This document shows, piece after piece, positions 1-11,750 of a stretch of 64,000 nucleotides of DNA. Numbering within the stretch: position 1 is the first letter of the stretch; every line of letters starts with the position of its first letter. A model generated the notes under the pieces. The model searched no databases. It was not told where the DNA came from and was given only the letters and a program-made list of their open reading frames with translations. The stretch is from NCBI RefSeq assembly GCF_001730365.1, contig NZ_MIKB01000002.1, forward strand, positions 42,892 to 106,891, given 5' to 3'. The position numbers and the translations under genes are program-made. The DNA comes from Enterococcus quebecensis. Lineage in GTDB: Bacteria; Bacillota; Bacilli; Lactobacillales; Enterococcaceae.

Positions 1-1053
1 CAATTGGATGCAGATTTTGAATGCAGATTTAGCAGTTCGTTTACCATTTCTAGTTTGTAAAAGATAAAGTTTACGATTTTCAATGGTAAATTCGATATCT
101 TGCATGTCTTTATAATGATTTTCAAGCAAATGACTTACCTTTAAAAACTCTTGATAAACATCAGGCATCAACACTTCAAGTTCGCTAATTGCTTGAGGCG
201 TTCTGATTCCTGCCACCACATCTTCACCTTGAGCGTTTAGTAAAAATTCGCCGAAAATCCCTTTCTCTCCTGTTGCAGGATTTCTAGTAAATGCAACGCC
301 TGTTCCACTCTCAGAACCAAAATTTCCAAATACCATTTCCTGAATATTAACTGCGGTACCTAATAATTCTGAAATATCATGGAGCCGACGATAAGTAATT
401 GCTCTGGGATTATTCCACGAACGAAAAACAGCTTCTACGGCAAAAGCCAATTGTTCATAAGGGTCTTGCGGAAATGGTTGATGAGTTACTTCTAGAAAAA
501 TATTTTTATAAACCGCTACCAATTCTTGCCAATCTTCCACTTGCATTTCTGTATCAGCAACATAATTTTTCTTTGATTTGTAAAAATCTAACTGATCTTC
601 GAAACGATTCTTATCAATACCACAAACAACATCGCCAAACATTTGCAATAGTCTTCTATAGCAATCGTAGGCAAAACGACCGTCACCTGTTTTTTTCATT
701 AATCCGATAACAGTCTCGTCATTTAGACCTAAATTTAAAATCGTATCCATCATTCCCGGCATAGAAAACTTTGAACCACTTCTCACTGAAACTAATAGAG
801 GGTTTGTTATATCACCAAATCTTTTTTTCGTTCTTTCTTCCATGCTACTAATGTGTAGCTTGATTTCTTCATATAGTTCATTTGACATGTGTTCTTTCTT
901 TTTTAAATAATCTAAACATGCCTCTGTTGTAATCGTAAATCCTGTAGGCACGGGCAAATTTAACTTTGTCATTTCAGCTAAATTGGCTCCTTTGCCTCCT
1001 AATAAATCGACTTGTTCTTTGCTTCCTTCTGAAAAATCAACCACATAGTTCAT
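1..1053 (-). CDS. ppdK: Pyruvate, phosphate dikinase, N-terminal part (runs off window)
   Basis: PPDK interconverts pyruvate + ATP + Pi and phosphoenolpyruvate + AMP + PPi in the cytoplasm. The 351 codons visible give the nucleotide-binding half: a start resembling MNYVVDFSEGS, the glycine-rich GGKGANLAEM motif, LPVPTGFTI, SVRSGS(K)FSMPGMMDT and the LQTRNGKRTAK segment that ends the ATP-grasp region. The reading frame is open to the window edge; the family is usually about 870-890 residues, so over half is missing. The ATG (1051-1053) follows a purine-rich AAGGAGCGTTG-type ribosome site. The gene diverges from ccpN and the PDRP gene, whose product phosphorylates and activates PPDK through PPi-dependent dephosphorylation; this context supports a gluconeogenic role. 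Confidence 0.95.
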   Translation of the reverse strand, partial: MNYVVDFSEGSKEQVDLLGGKGANLAEMTKLNLPVPTGFTITTEACLDYLKKKEHMSNELYEEIKLHISSMEERTKKRFGDITNPLLVSVRSGSKFSMPGMMDTILNLGLNDETVIGLMKKTGDGRFAYDCYRRLLQMFGDVVCGIDKNRFEDQLDFYKSKKNYVADTEMQVEDWQELVAVYKNIFLEVTHQPFPQDPYEQLAFAVEAVFRSWNNPRAITYRRLHDISELLGTAVNIQEMVFGNFGSESGTGVAFTRNPATGEKGIFGEFLLNAQGEDVVAGIRTPQAISELEVLMPDVYQEFLKVSHLLENHYKDMQDIEFTIENRKLYLLQTRNGKRTAKSAFKICIQL

Positions 1054-1078
1054 GAACAACGCTCCTTCTTTTCAAATA

Positions 1079-1203
1079 GTGTATCACATATATCTAAAAA
1101 CAATTATATTGTGTATCACATTGCAAGTCAAGAATCAAAAATGAAACTTTTTTTTACGGTTGATTTATTTTTATAAGAAATATATAATCATTAGTGTGTC
1201 ACA
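1079..1203. promoter_or_regulatory. Divergent ppdK/ccpN promoters with three operator-like repeats
   Basis: Minus-strand promoter for ppdK: TTGACT (1131-1126), 17-bp spacer, TATAAT (1108-1103). Plus-strand promoter for ccpN: TTGATT (1160-1165), 17-bp spacer, TATAAT (1183-1188). The repeat GTGT(A/G)TCACA occurs at 1079-1088, 1111-1120 and 1194-1203: one between -35 and -10 of ppdK, one just downstream of its start, and one at the start of ccpN. This placement fits repression by CcpN, including autoregulation; the CcpN assignment is an inference. Confidence 0.75.
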
Positions 1204-1224
1204 TTAAGAAAGTAGGTCGATAGA

Positions 1225-1860
1225 ATGAAACTTACCTCAAGACAATTGGAGATCATTAAAATCGTCAAGGAAAATGAGCCGATCAGCGGTGATAGTATTG
1301 CTAAGACACTTGGTTTTAGTCGTGCCACTTTAAGAAGCGATTTAGCCATTTTAACGATGACCGGTTTGCTTGATGCTAGACCAAAAGTTGGTTATTTCTA
1401 CACAGGGCAAACGGTTGAACCACTGCTTTATGAAAAATTATATAAAAAGAAAGTCAAAGATATTATGTTGCCGCCGATTTCAATCCATCAAAGTACCACG
1501 GTTTACGATGCCGTAACTAATTTATTCATTTATGACGTTGGCTCTTTATATGTTAAAGATGACAACGATGAATTAATCGGCATTTTATCTAGGAAAGATT
1601 TACTGCGGGCTGCAATTAGTAATCCAAATACCGAAAAAACACCAGTCGCTATGATCATGACTCGCATGCCTAATATTGTTACCATCACAGGGGAACGAAC
1701 AATTTTGGAAGCAGGAGCTTTATTGATTCAGCATAATATAGACACTTTACCTGTTGTAGAAATCGATCAACCTAAAAAAGTTATTGGTAAGGTGACTAAA
1801 ACGAAAATGATGGCTTATTTTATCCATGCTGGTAATGATATTGAAAAAGAAAACTATTAA
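1225..1860 (+). CDS. ccpN: CcpN-type transcriptional repressor (HTH + two CBS domains)
   Basis: Encodes a 211-residue DNA-binding protein. Residues ~1-62 form a winged helix (SRQLEIIKIV...GFSRATLRSDLAILTMTGLL), followed by two CBS domains (~78-140 and ~142-205) that in this family sense adenine nucleotides. In Bacillus subtilis, CcpN represses gapB and pckA independently of CcpA and is encoded beside yqfL, the PDRP gene; the same pairing is seen here. The start is preceded by AAAGTAGG. It is probably cotranscribed with the next two genes (44 bp and 12 bp gaps). Likely targets are ppdK and its own operon, given the repeated sites in the divergent region. Confidence 0.93.
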   Translation: MKLTSRQLEIIKIVKENEPISGDSIAKTLGFSRATLRSDLAILTMTGLLDARPKVGYFYTGQTVEPLLYEKLYKKKVKDIMLPPISIHQSTTVYDAVTNLFIYDVGSLYVKDDNDELIGILSRKDLLRAAISNPNTEKTPVAMIMTRMPNIVTITGERTILEAGALLIQHNIDTLPVVEIDQPKKVIGKVTKTKMMAYFIHAGNDIEKENY

Positions 1861-1904
1861 AAATAATTATAGAAATAGTGAAGAAAAAAGAGGAGCGTAC
1901 ATTA

Positions 1905-2720
1905 ATGAAAAATGACAAAATCAAAATTTATTTAGTATCAGATTCAGTTGGGGAAACTGCGCAAAAAATTATTTCTGCAGTCTCAGCTCAATACCCAAGT
2001 ATTGACATGAGTGACATCAAACGTTTTCCTTTCATTACAGATGAGGAATTACTACAACCTATCTTAAGGGATGCTTTACATGATAAAGCAGTTGTTGTTA
2101 CGACATTGGTAGATAAAAAACTGGTAAACTTAGTCGCAGACTTTGCCAAACGAACTGGGTTGCAATTTGTCGACTATATGAGTCCATTAAGCGAAATCGT
2201 TGAAGGAACCTTTGGTATTCAGCCTTTACAAGAACCGGGAGCTATTCATAAATTAAATGAACAATATTTTAGCCGTGTTTCTGCAATTGAATTTGCTGTC
2301 CGATACGATGACGGTAAAGATTCAAAAGGCTTTTTAGAAGCTGATTATGTACTATTAGGTGTTTCACGCACATCAAAAACACCACTGAGTATGTATATGG
2401 CCAATAGAAACCACAAAGTAGCCAACTTGCCTTTGATTCCAGAAGTTGCTTTACCGGCTGAATTGGATCAAATTGACCCTAAAAAAATCATTGGTCTGAC
2501 AACCAATATCGACAGCTTGATGGACATTCGCAAATCTCGTTTGCATTCATTAGGATTAAAAGAAGACTCCGCCTACACAAATGCTGATCGTATCCAAGAA
2601 GAACTAAATTATGCAGCTAGTGTTTTTGAAAAATATAATGCTTTAGTAATCAATGTTGATAAAAAATCCATCGAAGAAACAACAACCATCATTGAAAATC
2701 TGACCAAAAACGAACACTAA
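1905..2720 (+). CDS. PPDK regulatory protein (bifunctional kinase/pyrophosphorylase, DUF299)
   Basis: A 271-residue member of the PDRP/PSRP family (YqfL type). It uses ADP to phosphorylate, and Pi to dephosphorylate, the threonine beside the catalytic histidine of PPDK. Seen in the sequence: N-terminal IYLVSDSVGETAQK, the P-loop-like GVSRTSKTPLSMYMA and the conserved GLTTNIDSL. An upstream GTG at 1878 is in frame, but AGAGGAG at 1889-1895 places the start at the ATG at 1905. It sits between ccpN and fbp in an apparent operon and opposite ppdK, its expected substrate gene. Confidence 0.95.
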   Translation: MKNDKIKIYLVSDSVGETAQKIISAVSAQYPSIDMSDIKRFPFITDEELLQPILRDALHDKAVVVTTLVDKKLVNLVADFAKRTGLQFVDYMSPLSEIVEGTFGIQPLQEPGAIHKLNEQYFSRVSAIEFAVRYDDGKDSKGFLEADYVLLGVSRTSKTPLSMYMANRNHKVANLPLIPEVALPAELDQIDPKKIIGLTTNIDSLMDIRKSRLHSLGLKEDSAYTNADRIQEELNYAASVFEKYNALVINVDKKSIEETTTIIENLTKNEH

Positions 2721-2732
2721 GGAGTCCTATAG

Positions 2733-4628
2733 ATGAATGAATCTCAATCCAATGAATTGATTGCCGAACTTATCAATCTAGAGGCCATTTTGAATTTACC
2801 TAAAGGAACGGAACATTTTATCAGCGATCTTCACGGTGAATTTGATGCATTCAACCATATTTTAAGAAATGGATCTGGAAGCATTCGTACTAAAGTCCAT
2901 ACCCTTTTTGATCAAGAACTCTCTGTTGAACAAATGGATGAGCTGTGTTTTTTGATTTATTATCCTGAAGAAAAATTGCACTCTTTAAAACGATGCCAAC
3001 AACTATCGAAAAATTGGTGGTTTGAGACTATTGAACACCTGTTGGTCATCGTTCGTTTTTCATCCAGTAAGTACACTCGCTCCAAAGTTCGAAAAGCCTT
3101 ACCTAAAACCTATGCATATATCTTGGAGGAATTGATCTATCAGTATGACGAAGATACAGATAAAAAAGCCTATTATCGTCAGATTATCAAAAAAATTATT
3201 GAACTTGGTGAAGCTGAACGATTTATCACTGATTTGGCTTATTTAACTCAACGATTTGTGATTGATCACTTGCATGTAATTGGAGATATTTATGATCGAG
3301 GCCCTCATCCTGACAAAATCATGGACTCTTTGATGGACTACCACTCTCTTGATATTCAGTGGGGCAACCACGATATTATTTGGTTAGGAGCGGTGAGTGG
3401 ATCAAAGGCGTGTTTAGCTAACGTACTGCGAATTTGTGCTCGCTATGGTAATCTTGATCTTTTAGAAGATGCTTACGGTATTGATTTACATTTATTAAAA
3501 TCATTTAGCCGTAAAACTTATCAGGAAAATATCCATTTTAAACCTAAAGAAAATCCCTACAGAAGTCTTACCATTTGGGAGATAACTGATGCCATGAAAA
3601 TCCAACAAGCAATGGCAATCATTCAAGAGAAATTAGAAGGACAGCTGATTAGACGTCGGCCGGAATTTCAAATGGATCATCGCTTATTGTTAGACAAAGT
3701 GAATAACAACACACTTACAATCCATAATCAGACATACAGTCTTGTAAATACTTGTTTTCAAACCATTGATTGGAAAGATCCTTATACGTTGACTTTGGAA
3801 GAAGAACTAATCATTACTGATTTAATGCGACAGTTTCAACATGCTCAAAAGTTAAATCAACATATGGCATTTCTCATAGAAAAGGGTTCTCTTTATCTTC
3901 CTTACAATCACAACCTACTAATTCACGGTTGTATTCCTCTTAATGAAGATGGAACTTTTCAATCTGTGATTTTTGATGGAAAAACATTTTCTGGCAAAAG
4001 CTTACTTGATTTTTTTGAAACAACCATTAAACAAGCCTTTGACCAACCGTGGCAAACAGAAGATTTTTCAACAGATATCGTCTGGTATCTTTGGTGTGGT
4101 GAAAGTTCTTCTCTTTTTGGAAAAAAAGCAATGAAAACTTTTGAACGCTATTTCATCAAGGAAAGTGAAACCCATGTTGAAGAAAAAAATCCTTACTATG
4201 AATTGAGAAACTGCTCGGAAATATGTCAACAGATTTTAAATGCATTCGATCTCAAAGAGACAGATGCCCATATTATTAACGGACATACACCTGTGAAACT
4301 GCTTAAAGGAGAATCTCCAATTAAAGCGGATGGCAAGATGATTGTGATTGATGGTGGATTTTCACGAGCTTATCAAAAAGTAACTGGAATTGGCGGGTAT
4401 ACCCTACTATACAATTCATTCGGTATGCAATTAGCTGCTCATAAGCCCTTCTCTGATAAAGAAACGGCTATTGAAAAAAATGATGATATTATTTCCACTA
4501 GACAAATAGTTGATAGACAATTGAAACGCTTAAAAGTAAGAGATACAACAATCGGTCACTCTTTGATTAAAGATACTGAGAGGTTAAAGCAACATTTGGA
4601 AAATCATGACCACTCTTCTTACTTATAG
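2733..4628 (+). CDS. fbp: Fructose-1,6-bisphosphatase, class III
   Basis: Hydrolyses fructose-1,6-bisphosphate to fructose-6-phosphate, the committed gluconeogenic step. At 631 residues it matches the class III (Firmicute) form, which belongs to the metallophosphoesterase fold. Metal-binding motifs are visible: FISDLHGEFDAF near residue 29, VIGDIYDRGPHPDK and QWGNHDIIWLGA around 180-220, and INGHTPV plus IVIDGGFSRAYQ in the C-terminal half. It starts 12 bp after the PDRP gene with AGGAGTCC as ribosome site, so ccpN-PDRP-fbp is likely one transcript ending at the hairpin just downstream. Confidence 0.97.
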   Translation: MNESQSNELIAELINLEAILNLPKGTEHFISDLHGEFDAFNHILRNGSGSIRTKVHTLFDQELSVEQMDELCFLIYYPEEKLHSLKRCQQLSKNWWFETIEHLLVIVRFSSSKYTRSKVRKALPKTYAYILEELIYQYDEDTDKKAYYRQIIKKIIELGEAERFITDLAYLTQRFVIDHLHVIGDIYDRGPHPDKIMDSLMDYHSLDIQWGNHDIIWLGAVSGSKACLANVLRICARYGNLDLLEDAYGIDLHLLKSFSRKTYQENIHFKPKENPYRSLTIWEITDAMKIQQAMAIIQEKLEGQLIRRRPEFQMDHRLLLDKVNNNTLTIHNQTYSLVNTCFQTIDWKDPYTLTLEEELIITDLMRQFQHAQKLNQHMAFLIEKGSLYLPYNHNLLIHGCIPLNEDGTFQSVIFDGKTFSGKSLLDFFETTIKQAFDQPWQTEDFSTDIVWYLWCGESSSLFGKKAMKTFERYFIKESETHVEEKNPYYELRNCSEICQQILNAFDLKETDAHIINGHTPVKLLKGESPIKADGKMIVIDGGFSRAYQKVTGIGGYTLLYNSFGMQLAAHKPFSDKETAIEKNDDIISTRQIVDRQLKRLKVRDTTIGHSLIKDTERLKQHLENHDHSSYL

Positions 4629-4630
4629 AC

Positions 4631-4675
4631 AAAGAACTAAGACGACAATTTTTCGTCCTAGTTCTTTCTTTTTTA
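4631..4675 (+). terminator. Rho-independent terminator after fbp
   Basis: Inverted repeat AAAGAACTAAGACG / CGTCCTAGTTCTTT (one mismatch) with a short loop, followed by a T-rich tract. It begins three bases after the fbp stop. Confidence 0.9.
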
Positions 4676-4876
4676 TTGAAACAAATCATAAACACTATCT
4701 CATCATTTATCCTTTTAACCATTGTCTCAACAAATCTTGCAAAAGGAAGAGAAAAATGATTAAATGGTTGTGATCGTATTTTTTATTGAAAGACTTTAGC
4801 GGTTTTAAGCTTCCTTTAATCATTATTTGATATGATCCGTTTACAATCTAATTATTTAGAAAGGAACGAATGGTAT

Positions 4877-5836
4877 TTGGAAAAAAAGAAAATGACGCTA
4901 TACGGAATGATTTTCTCTATTTGTTTCTTTTTGATTGTTTCATTCTTCTTTTCTACTCATACAGTAGATTACGCAAACGAAACAGAAACGAGTGAAAAAA
5001 TCAGCAAACCAACCAAGACTACCTCTTCTTCAATAGTTAAAGGCCCAGAACCACAAACACAAGAAAATCCAGAACTTACAGTCTTTTATCATAAAATCAA
5101 TCAAACCATGACAGACGCTGTAAATTCCTTCAAAGGTGATGTAGGTATGACTTATGTAGATCTAACTACAGGTAAACAAATTTCGGTTAATGGAACGAAA
5201 GAATTTTACAGTGCCAGCACAATCAAAGTACCTTTAGCGATGATGATTGCTGATAAAGTGCAAGCTGGAAGTTTAAAATGGGATGATCAGCTTACTTTTA
5301 ATGAAAAAGAAGATTATGAAGTCGGTACTGGGATCATCATCAATAATATTCAGCCAAAATATTCGGTGCGAACATTGCAGGAATATAGTATCACTTATTC
5401 AGATAATATCGCCAAAAATATGCTGTATGACACTTTTGGTGGTGGAGTCAAAGCCAAACAAGCCCTTTATGCTCACTTCTTGCAAAAAGAAACAGATTGG
5501 GATGATGCAAAGCTCACTTCTGAAGACGCAGCAAAAATCCTTAATATTTTATACAAAGAAAAAGCATCAAACTCAGAGTATCAAACAATTTATAACTATA
5601 TGAAAAATACTGTTTTTCATGAACGAATGGATACGCCCATTACGTCTGGAAAAGTGGCTCATAAGATCGGTTCTTATGAAGGTTATCTCCATGATATCGG
5701 AATCTTAGAAACAGAACATCCTTTTATTCTAACTGTCTTTACTAATGGACAGACGGATGCTGGAATCCCCTTTATTTCGACTGTAACTGATCAACTATGG
5801 GCTGTACAAAGTAGTGACTATCCCCATGAAACATAA
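4877..5836 (+). CDS. Membrane-anchored serine hydrolase, class A beta-lactamase-like fold
   Basis: Secreted or membrane-anchored penicillin-recognising protein. A hydrophobic segment (ICFFLIVSFFF) lies near the N terminus, followed by a Ser/Thr-rich linker and a class A-type catalytic domain with SxxK (S-T-I-K in YSASTIKVP), SDN (YSDNIAK) and a KTG-like KIG (AHKIGSYEG). These are the active-site motifs of the beta-lactamase/PBP superfamily; substrate cannot be deduced, and many such enterococcal proteins are not resistance enzymes. An in-frame ATG exists at 4832, but it lacks a ribosome site and overlaps a possible -10 TATGAT (4831-4836). The TTG at 4877 follows AGAAAGGA at 4858-4865 and is preferred. 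Monocistronic. Confidence 0.8.
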   Translation: MEKKKMTLYGMIFSICFFLIVSFFFSTHTVDYANETETSEKISKPTKTTSSSIVKGPEPQTQENPELTVFYHKINQTMTDAVNSFKGDVGMTYVDLTTGKQISVNGTKEFYSASTIKVPLAMMIADKVQAGSLKWDDQLTFNEKEDYEVGTGIIINNIQPKYSVRTLQEYSITYSDNIAKNMLYDTFGGGVKAKQALYAHFLQKETDWDDAKLTSEDAAKILNILYKEKASNSEYQTIYNYMKNTVFHERMDTPITSGKVAHKIGSYEGYLHDIGILETEHPFILTVFTNGQTDAGIPFISTVTDQLWAVQSSDYPHET

Positions 5837-5889
5837 AAAATAAACTTAACTTAATCAACGTTAGTAGTAATAATAATAAAATACATTAG

Positions 5890-5973
5890 AGTTTCAATCA
5901 ACTTTATTATATCGTCGTAGAAGCTGGATTTACTAATTATCGCGGTGATTACACTATTTTCATTGAAAAATAA
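5890..5973 (+). pseudogene. Orphan C-terminal coding remnant (27 codons)
   Basis: Between the serine hydrolase and the convergent terminator, an open stretch without a start codon reads SFNQLYYIVVEAGF and ends GDYTIFIEK plus stop. Composition looks protein-like rather than random, and a stop lies immediately upstream (5887-5889). It resembles the tail of a deleted gene. Family unknown; it could be chance. Confidence 0.35.
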
Positions 5974-6026
5974 AAAAACTAAGTGGGAACAAATGCACCT
6001 TGGCTTTGTTCCCACTTAGTTTTTTT
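5973..6026. terminator. Bidirectional terminator between hydrolase gene and ntp operon
   Basis: Nearly perfect inverted repeat AAAAAACTAAGTGGGAACAAA / TTTGTTCCCACTTAGTTTTTT around a 10-nt loop. Flanking A and T tracts make it functional in both directions, ending ntpD transcription (minus) and any transcript from the left (plus). Confidence 0.92.
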
Positions 6027-6029
6027 AGC

Positions 6030-6659
6030 TTAACTGCCCATATTCTTGATTTTAATCAAACGAGTGATCTCACTCCGCTCATTTTCTTCCAATTTCATTT
6101 GAATATAATAAATCGTCTCCTCTAATTGAGGAATCGTCATATATTCTAACGCATTTACCCGACGGCGAGTCTTCTCAATTTCCTCTGACATTAACTGACA
6201 GGTTTTTTCAACTTCTGCTAATTCTAATAATTTCGGTAATATAGTCGAAATTTTATCAAAAGCACGATCAAGTTCAGCATTAGAATTTAAATAACCATAG
6301 TTCAACGGTGCTTCAACAACTGTTTCATCATAGTGAAAATTCATGATTGGAACAGTCACACTCATAATATTTTTTTCAATAACATCAAGTGTTACCTCAT
6401 TTGCAGGAACTGCTACTAATTCTTCGATAAAGGCTTCATTCAGAGTAGCATTAGCTAAGACAAAATTAGATAATGCTGTCGTTAATTCTTGTTCGACATC
6501 AATCCGCAGTTGATTATTTTTTTTGACTAGTAAAATAAATCGGCGCATTAGTTCATCTTGTTTATCCTTTAATAACTTATGACCACGAGTTGCGGTTCCA
6601 AGCTGTTTCTTTAGTCGAGAGAGTTCCATTCGTGTGGGGTTTACATTTAATCGCACCAC
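6030..6659 (-). CDS. ntpD: V-type Na+-ATPase subunit D (central stalk)
   Basis: 209 residues with the D-subunit pattern: an N-terminal [15 protein letters not shown] motif, a long coiled coil (~10-75), a mid-region, and a C-terminal helix with [13 protein letters not shown]. Together with subunit F (ntpG) it forms the rotating shaft inside the A3B3 head. Last gene of the operon, 6 bp after ntpB. The E. hirae operon continues with ntpH and ntpJ (K+ transport); neither is found here, and the operon ends at a strong terminator. Confidence 0.95.
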   Translation of the reverse strand: MVRLNVNPTRMELSRLKKQLGTATRGHKLLKDKQDELMRRFILLVKKNNQLRIDVEQELTTALSNFVLANATLNEAFIEELVAVPANEVTLDVIEKNIMSVTVPIMNFHYDETVVEAPLNYGYLNSNAELDRAFDKISTILPKLLELAEVEKTCQLMSEEIEKTRRRVNALEYMTIPQLEETIYYIQMKLEENERSEITRLIKIKNMGS

Positions 6660-6665
6660 TTTCGA

Positions 6666-9822
<3,157 letters not shown>

Positions 9823-9838
9823 TCCTCCTATTCCTTAA

Positions 9839-9985
9839 AACTTAGCAGGCTCGTTTCGCTTCGACTAAAAAATAGGAAAATCTGAGAGTGGTATTTCTCG
9901 CCACAATCCGATTTTATCTTTTTTTCGAGGATCTAACCTGTTAAGCTAGATTAAACGTAAAGCTTAGTAAGCTCGTTTAATCTTT
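9839..9985. repeat. Diverged 121-bp intra-operon repeat between ntpG and ntpA
   Basis: Resembles the 121-bp units at 11317-11720: AGCAGGCTCGTTT...CTTCGACTAAAAAATAGGAAA at the left, TTTATCTTTTTTTCGAGG in the middle, and TAACCTGTTAAGCTAG at the right. A second partial unit start (AAGCTTAGTAAGCTCGTTT) begins 121 bp after the first. It contains internal dyads and fills almost the whole ntpG-ntpA gap, inside the transcript. Confidence 0.8.
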
Positions 9986-9993
9986 TCAATGTC

Positions 9994-10305
9994 TTATAAT
10001 ATATTCTGTCCAATCGCTCTTTCCACGTTATCCTGAATCTCTTTCAAACCAATCCCTTTTGTCCCACTATGACTTGGAATTAAGATGATCGCTGGAGTGA
10101 CTTCACTTTTATAACGTTCGATTGTTTCAACAGCTTGCTCAGATGCATCTTCCGTAATAAAAATCACACCAAAATTATTTTTCGCCATCGACTCGATTGA
10201 TTCTCTAACCTGTTTTGCAGAAATTGCATAAACAACATCAAAACCAAATAACTTGAATGGCATGACAGAATCCTTGTCACCAATTACACCTATTTTATAT
10301 GCCAT
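9994..10305 (-). CDS. ntpG: V-type Na+-ATPase subunit F (NtpG)
   Basis: 103 residues with the F-subunit hallmarks: a Rossmann-like start [22 protein letters not shown], then GVIFITED and PAIILIPSH. It binds subunit D in the rotor. In E. hirae nomenclature this gene is ntpG, although it encodes the F-type subunit. Its start overlaps the end of ntpC by 11 bp. Confidence 0.93.
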   Translation of the reverse strand: MAYKIGVIGDKDSVMPFKLFGFDVVYAISAKQVRESIESMAKNNFGVIFITEDASEQAVETIERYKSEVTPAIILIPSHSGTKGIGLKEIQDNVERAIGQNIL

Positions 10306-11296
10306 CTGTCATCCGCATCCTTTCTCTAACAACTTCTACTGGAAAATTACTTCGTTTGCTAACTAGAATCAAACGTAAATTCTTCCACTCCACTTCCTTC
10401 GCATTTAAAAATGCAAGTAGTGGCAACGGACCAAACGCCATAATTTTAGCTTTATCATACAAGCTTGTCAGATAATCATCTTTTACCTTTTCAAAAGAAA
10501 CCAAGTCTAATTCTTTCGTTTCAGTAGAAACAATCGGAGTTACCAATCCACCATATGTCGTGCTAAGAATAAATTCGGTAAAGATGGATAAATGTTGTTC
10601 AGTGTATTCTAAAAATCTATCTTTAGTAATACTGCCTGAGCTAGATAAAACGGTTGACAAGAAATTTTCATGATGCCCTTGAATAATCCCTCTAGCCATA
10701 GTAGAAATATTCGTCAAATCGATAAATGCTGTAACTTCTGCCACAATATCATCATATCCCAACCTCTCAGCAAGTTGTCGCTGGAACGTCAAGAAGTTAC
10801 GATCATAAATAATATCAACGGCTTGAAGTACAGACGATTCTTGAAAATAATCCAATACTTCGAGAATGGCATTCATTAAAGTTTCTGGTAGCTCGTTAGA
10901 TACCTTTGTACGAATCGCACTTTTCAATGTCTCTATGGAATAACGTCCGTCATCAATAAACAAATGATCTAGATTTTTCCCTGTCAGTTCAGCTTTCGTT
11001 AAAACTTTCAAATTATGAAAAGTTGAACGAGACGTATAGATCGCAATAATTTCAGGTTCTGGAGCCATTTCATACAACCATTCATATAACTTACCTTTTT
11101 CTTTTGAATAAATATATTCAAATCTGTCCGCAAAATCATCCGTCATGTAGGTTCCATAAACAGTATTTTTTAAAATATCCTTTAGTTCTTCTATATTTTT
11201 TGCATTTAATAATTGTTCATATTGTGCCTTACTTAAAAGTTCTGTTTCTTTAAGACGAATCAAAGGATTGATTTGATTATAAGCAGTCTCTTTCAT
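10295..11296 (-). CDS. ntpC: V-type Na+-ATPase subunit C (central stalk base, d-type)
   Basis: About 333 residues beginning [21 protein letters not shown]. This subunit couples the D/F shaft to the membrane K ring. The family signature is weak but the position between E and F subunits is diagnostic; [26 protein letters not shown] near the C terminus is typical. A longer frame opens at 11389, but its first 30 codons come from the adjacent repeat. GGAGG at 11303-11307 sets the start at the second of two tandem ATGs (11296). Separated from ntpE by about 450 bp of tandem repeats. Confidence 0.93.
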   Translation of the reverse strand: MKETAYNQINPLIRLKETELLSKAQYEQLLNAKNIEELKDILKNTVYGTYMTDDFADRFEYIYSKEKGKLYEWLYEMAPEPEIIAIYTSRSTFHNLKVLTKAELTGKNLDHLFIDDGRYSIETLKSAIRTKVSNELPETLMNAILEVLDYFQESSVLQAVDIIYDRNFLTFQRQLAERLGYDDIVAEVTAFIDLTNISTMARGIIQGHHENFLSTVLSSSGSITKDRFLEYTEQHLSIFTEFILSTTYGGLVTPIVSTETKELDLVSFEKVKDDYLTSLYDKAKIMAFGPLPLLAFLNAKEVEWKNLRLILVSKRSNFPVEVVRERMRMTDGI

Positions 11297-11316
11297 CATG
11301 ATCCTCCTAAATTTAA

Positions 11317-11720
11317 AAGCTGAACAGGCTCGTCCAGTTTCGACTGAAAAATAGGAAATTATGACTGAGACGTTTTTTGTCTCTTTCATAATTTATCTTT
11401 TTTCCGAGAAGCTAGCCTGTGAAGCTAGATAATAGTGAAGCTGAACAGGCTCGTTCAGCTTCGACTGAAAAATAGGAAATTATGACTGAGACGTTTTTTG
11501 TCTCTTTCATAATTTATCTTTTTTCCGAGAAGCTAGCCTGTGAAGCTAGATAATAGTGAAGCTGAACAGGCTCGTTCAGCTTCGACTGAAAAATAGGAAA
11601 TTATGACTGAGACGTTTTTTGTCTCTTTCATAATTTATCTTTTTTCCGAGAAGCTAGCCTGTGAAGCTAGATAATAGTGAAGCTGAATAGACTCGTTCAG
11701 TTTCAACTAAAAAAAGTGAA
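11317..11720. repeat. Three tandem 121-bp repeats plus partial fourth, inside ntp operon
   Basis: Unit starts at 11317, 11438, 11559 and (partial) 11680, each exactly 121 bp apart; units two and three are essentially identical. Each unit carries a perfect 9-bp stem-loop (AAGCTGAAC / GTTCAGCTT), a long dyad AAATTATGA..GAGAC / GTCTC..TCATAATTT, a T-rich tract and a CTAG..CTAG element. The array lies between ntpE and ntpC and is transcribed with them. No coding potential seen. Confidence 0.95.
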
Positions 11721-11750
11721 GCGAGTCGCTTAGCTCATTCAACACTAAAT

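Noticed and set aside
4877..5836. Acquired beta-lactamase
   Set aside because: Active-site motifs only place it in the superfamily; no mobile context, and KIG replaces KTG. Resistance cannot be inferred.
11299..11389. Longer N terminus for subunit C of the V-ATPase
   Set aside because: The extra codons are translated from the intergenic repeat and the GGAGG site lies downstream of them.
11317..11720. CRISPR array
   Set aside because: The repeats are contiguous 121-bp units without unique spacers, and no cas genes are present.
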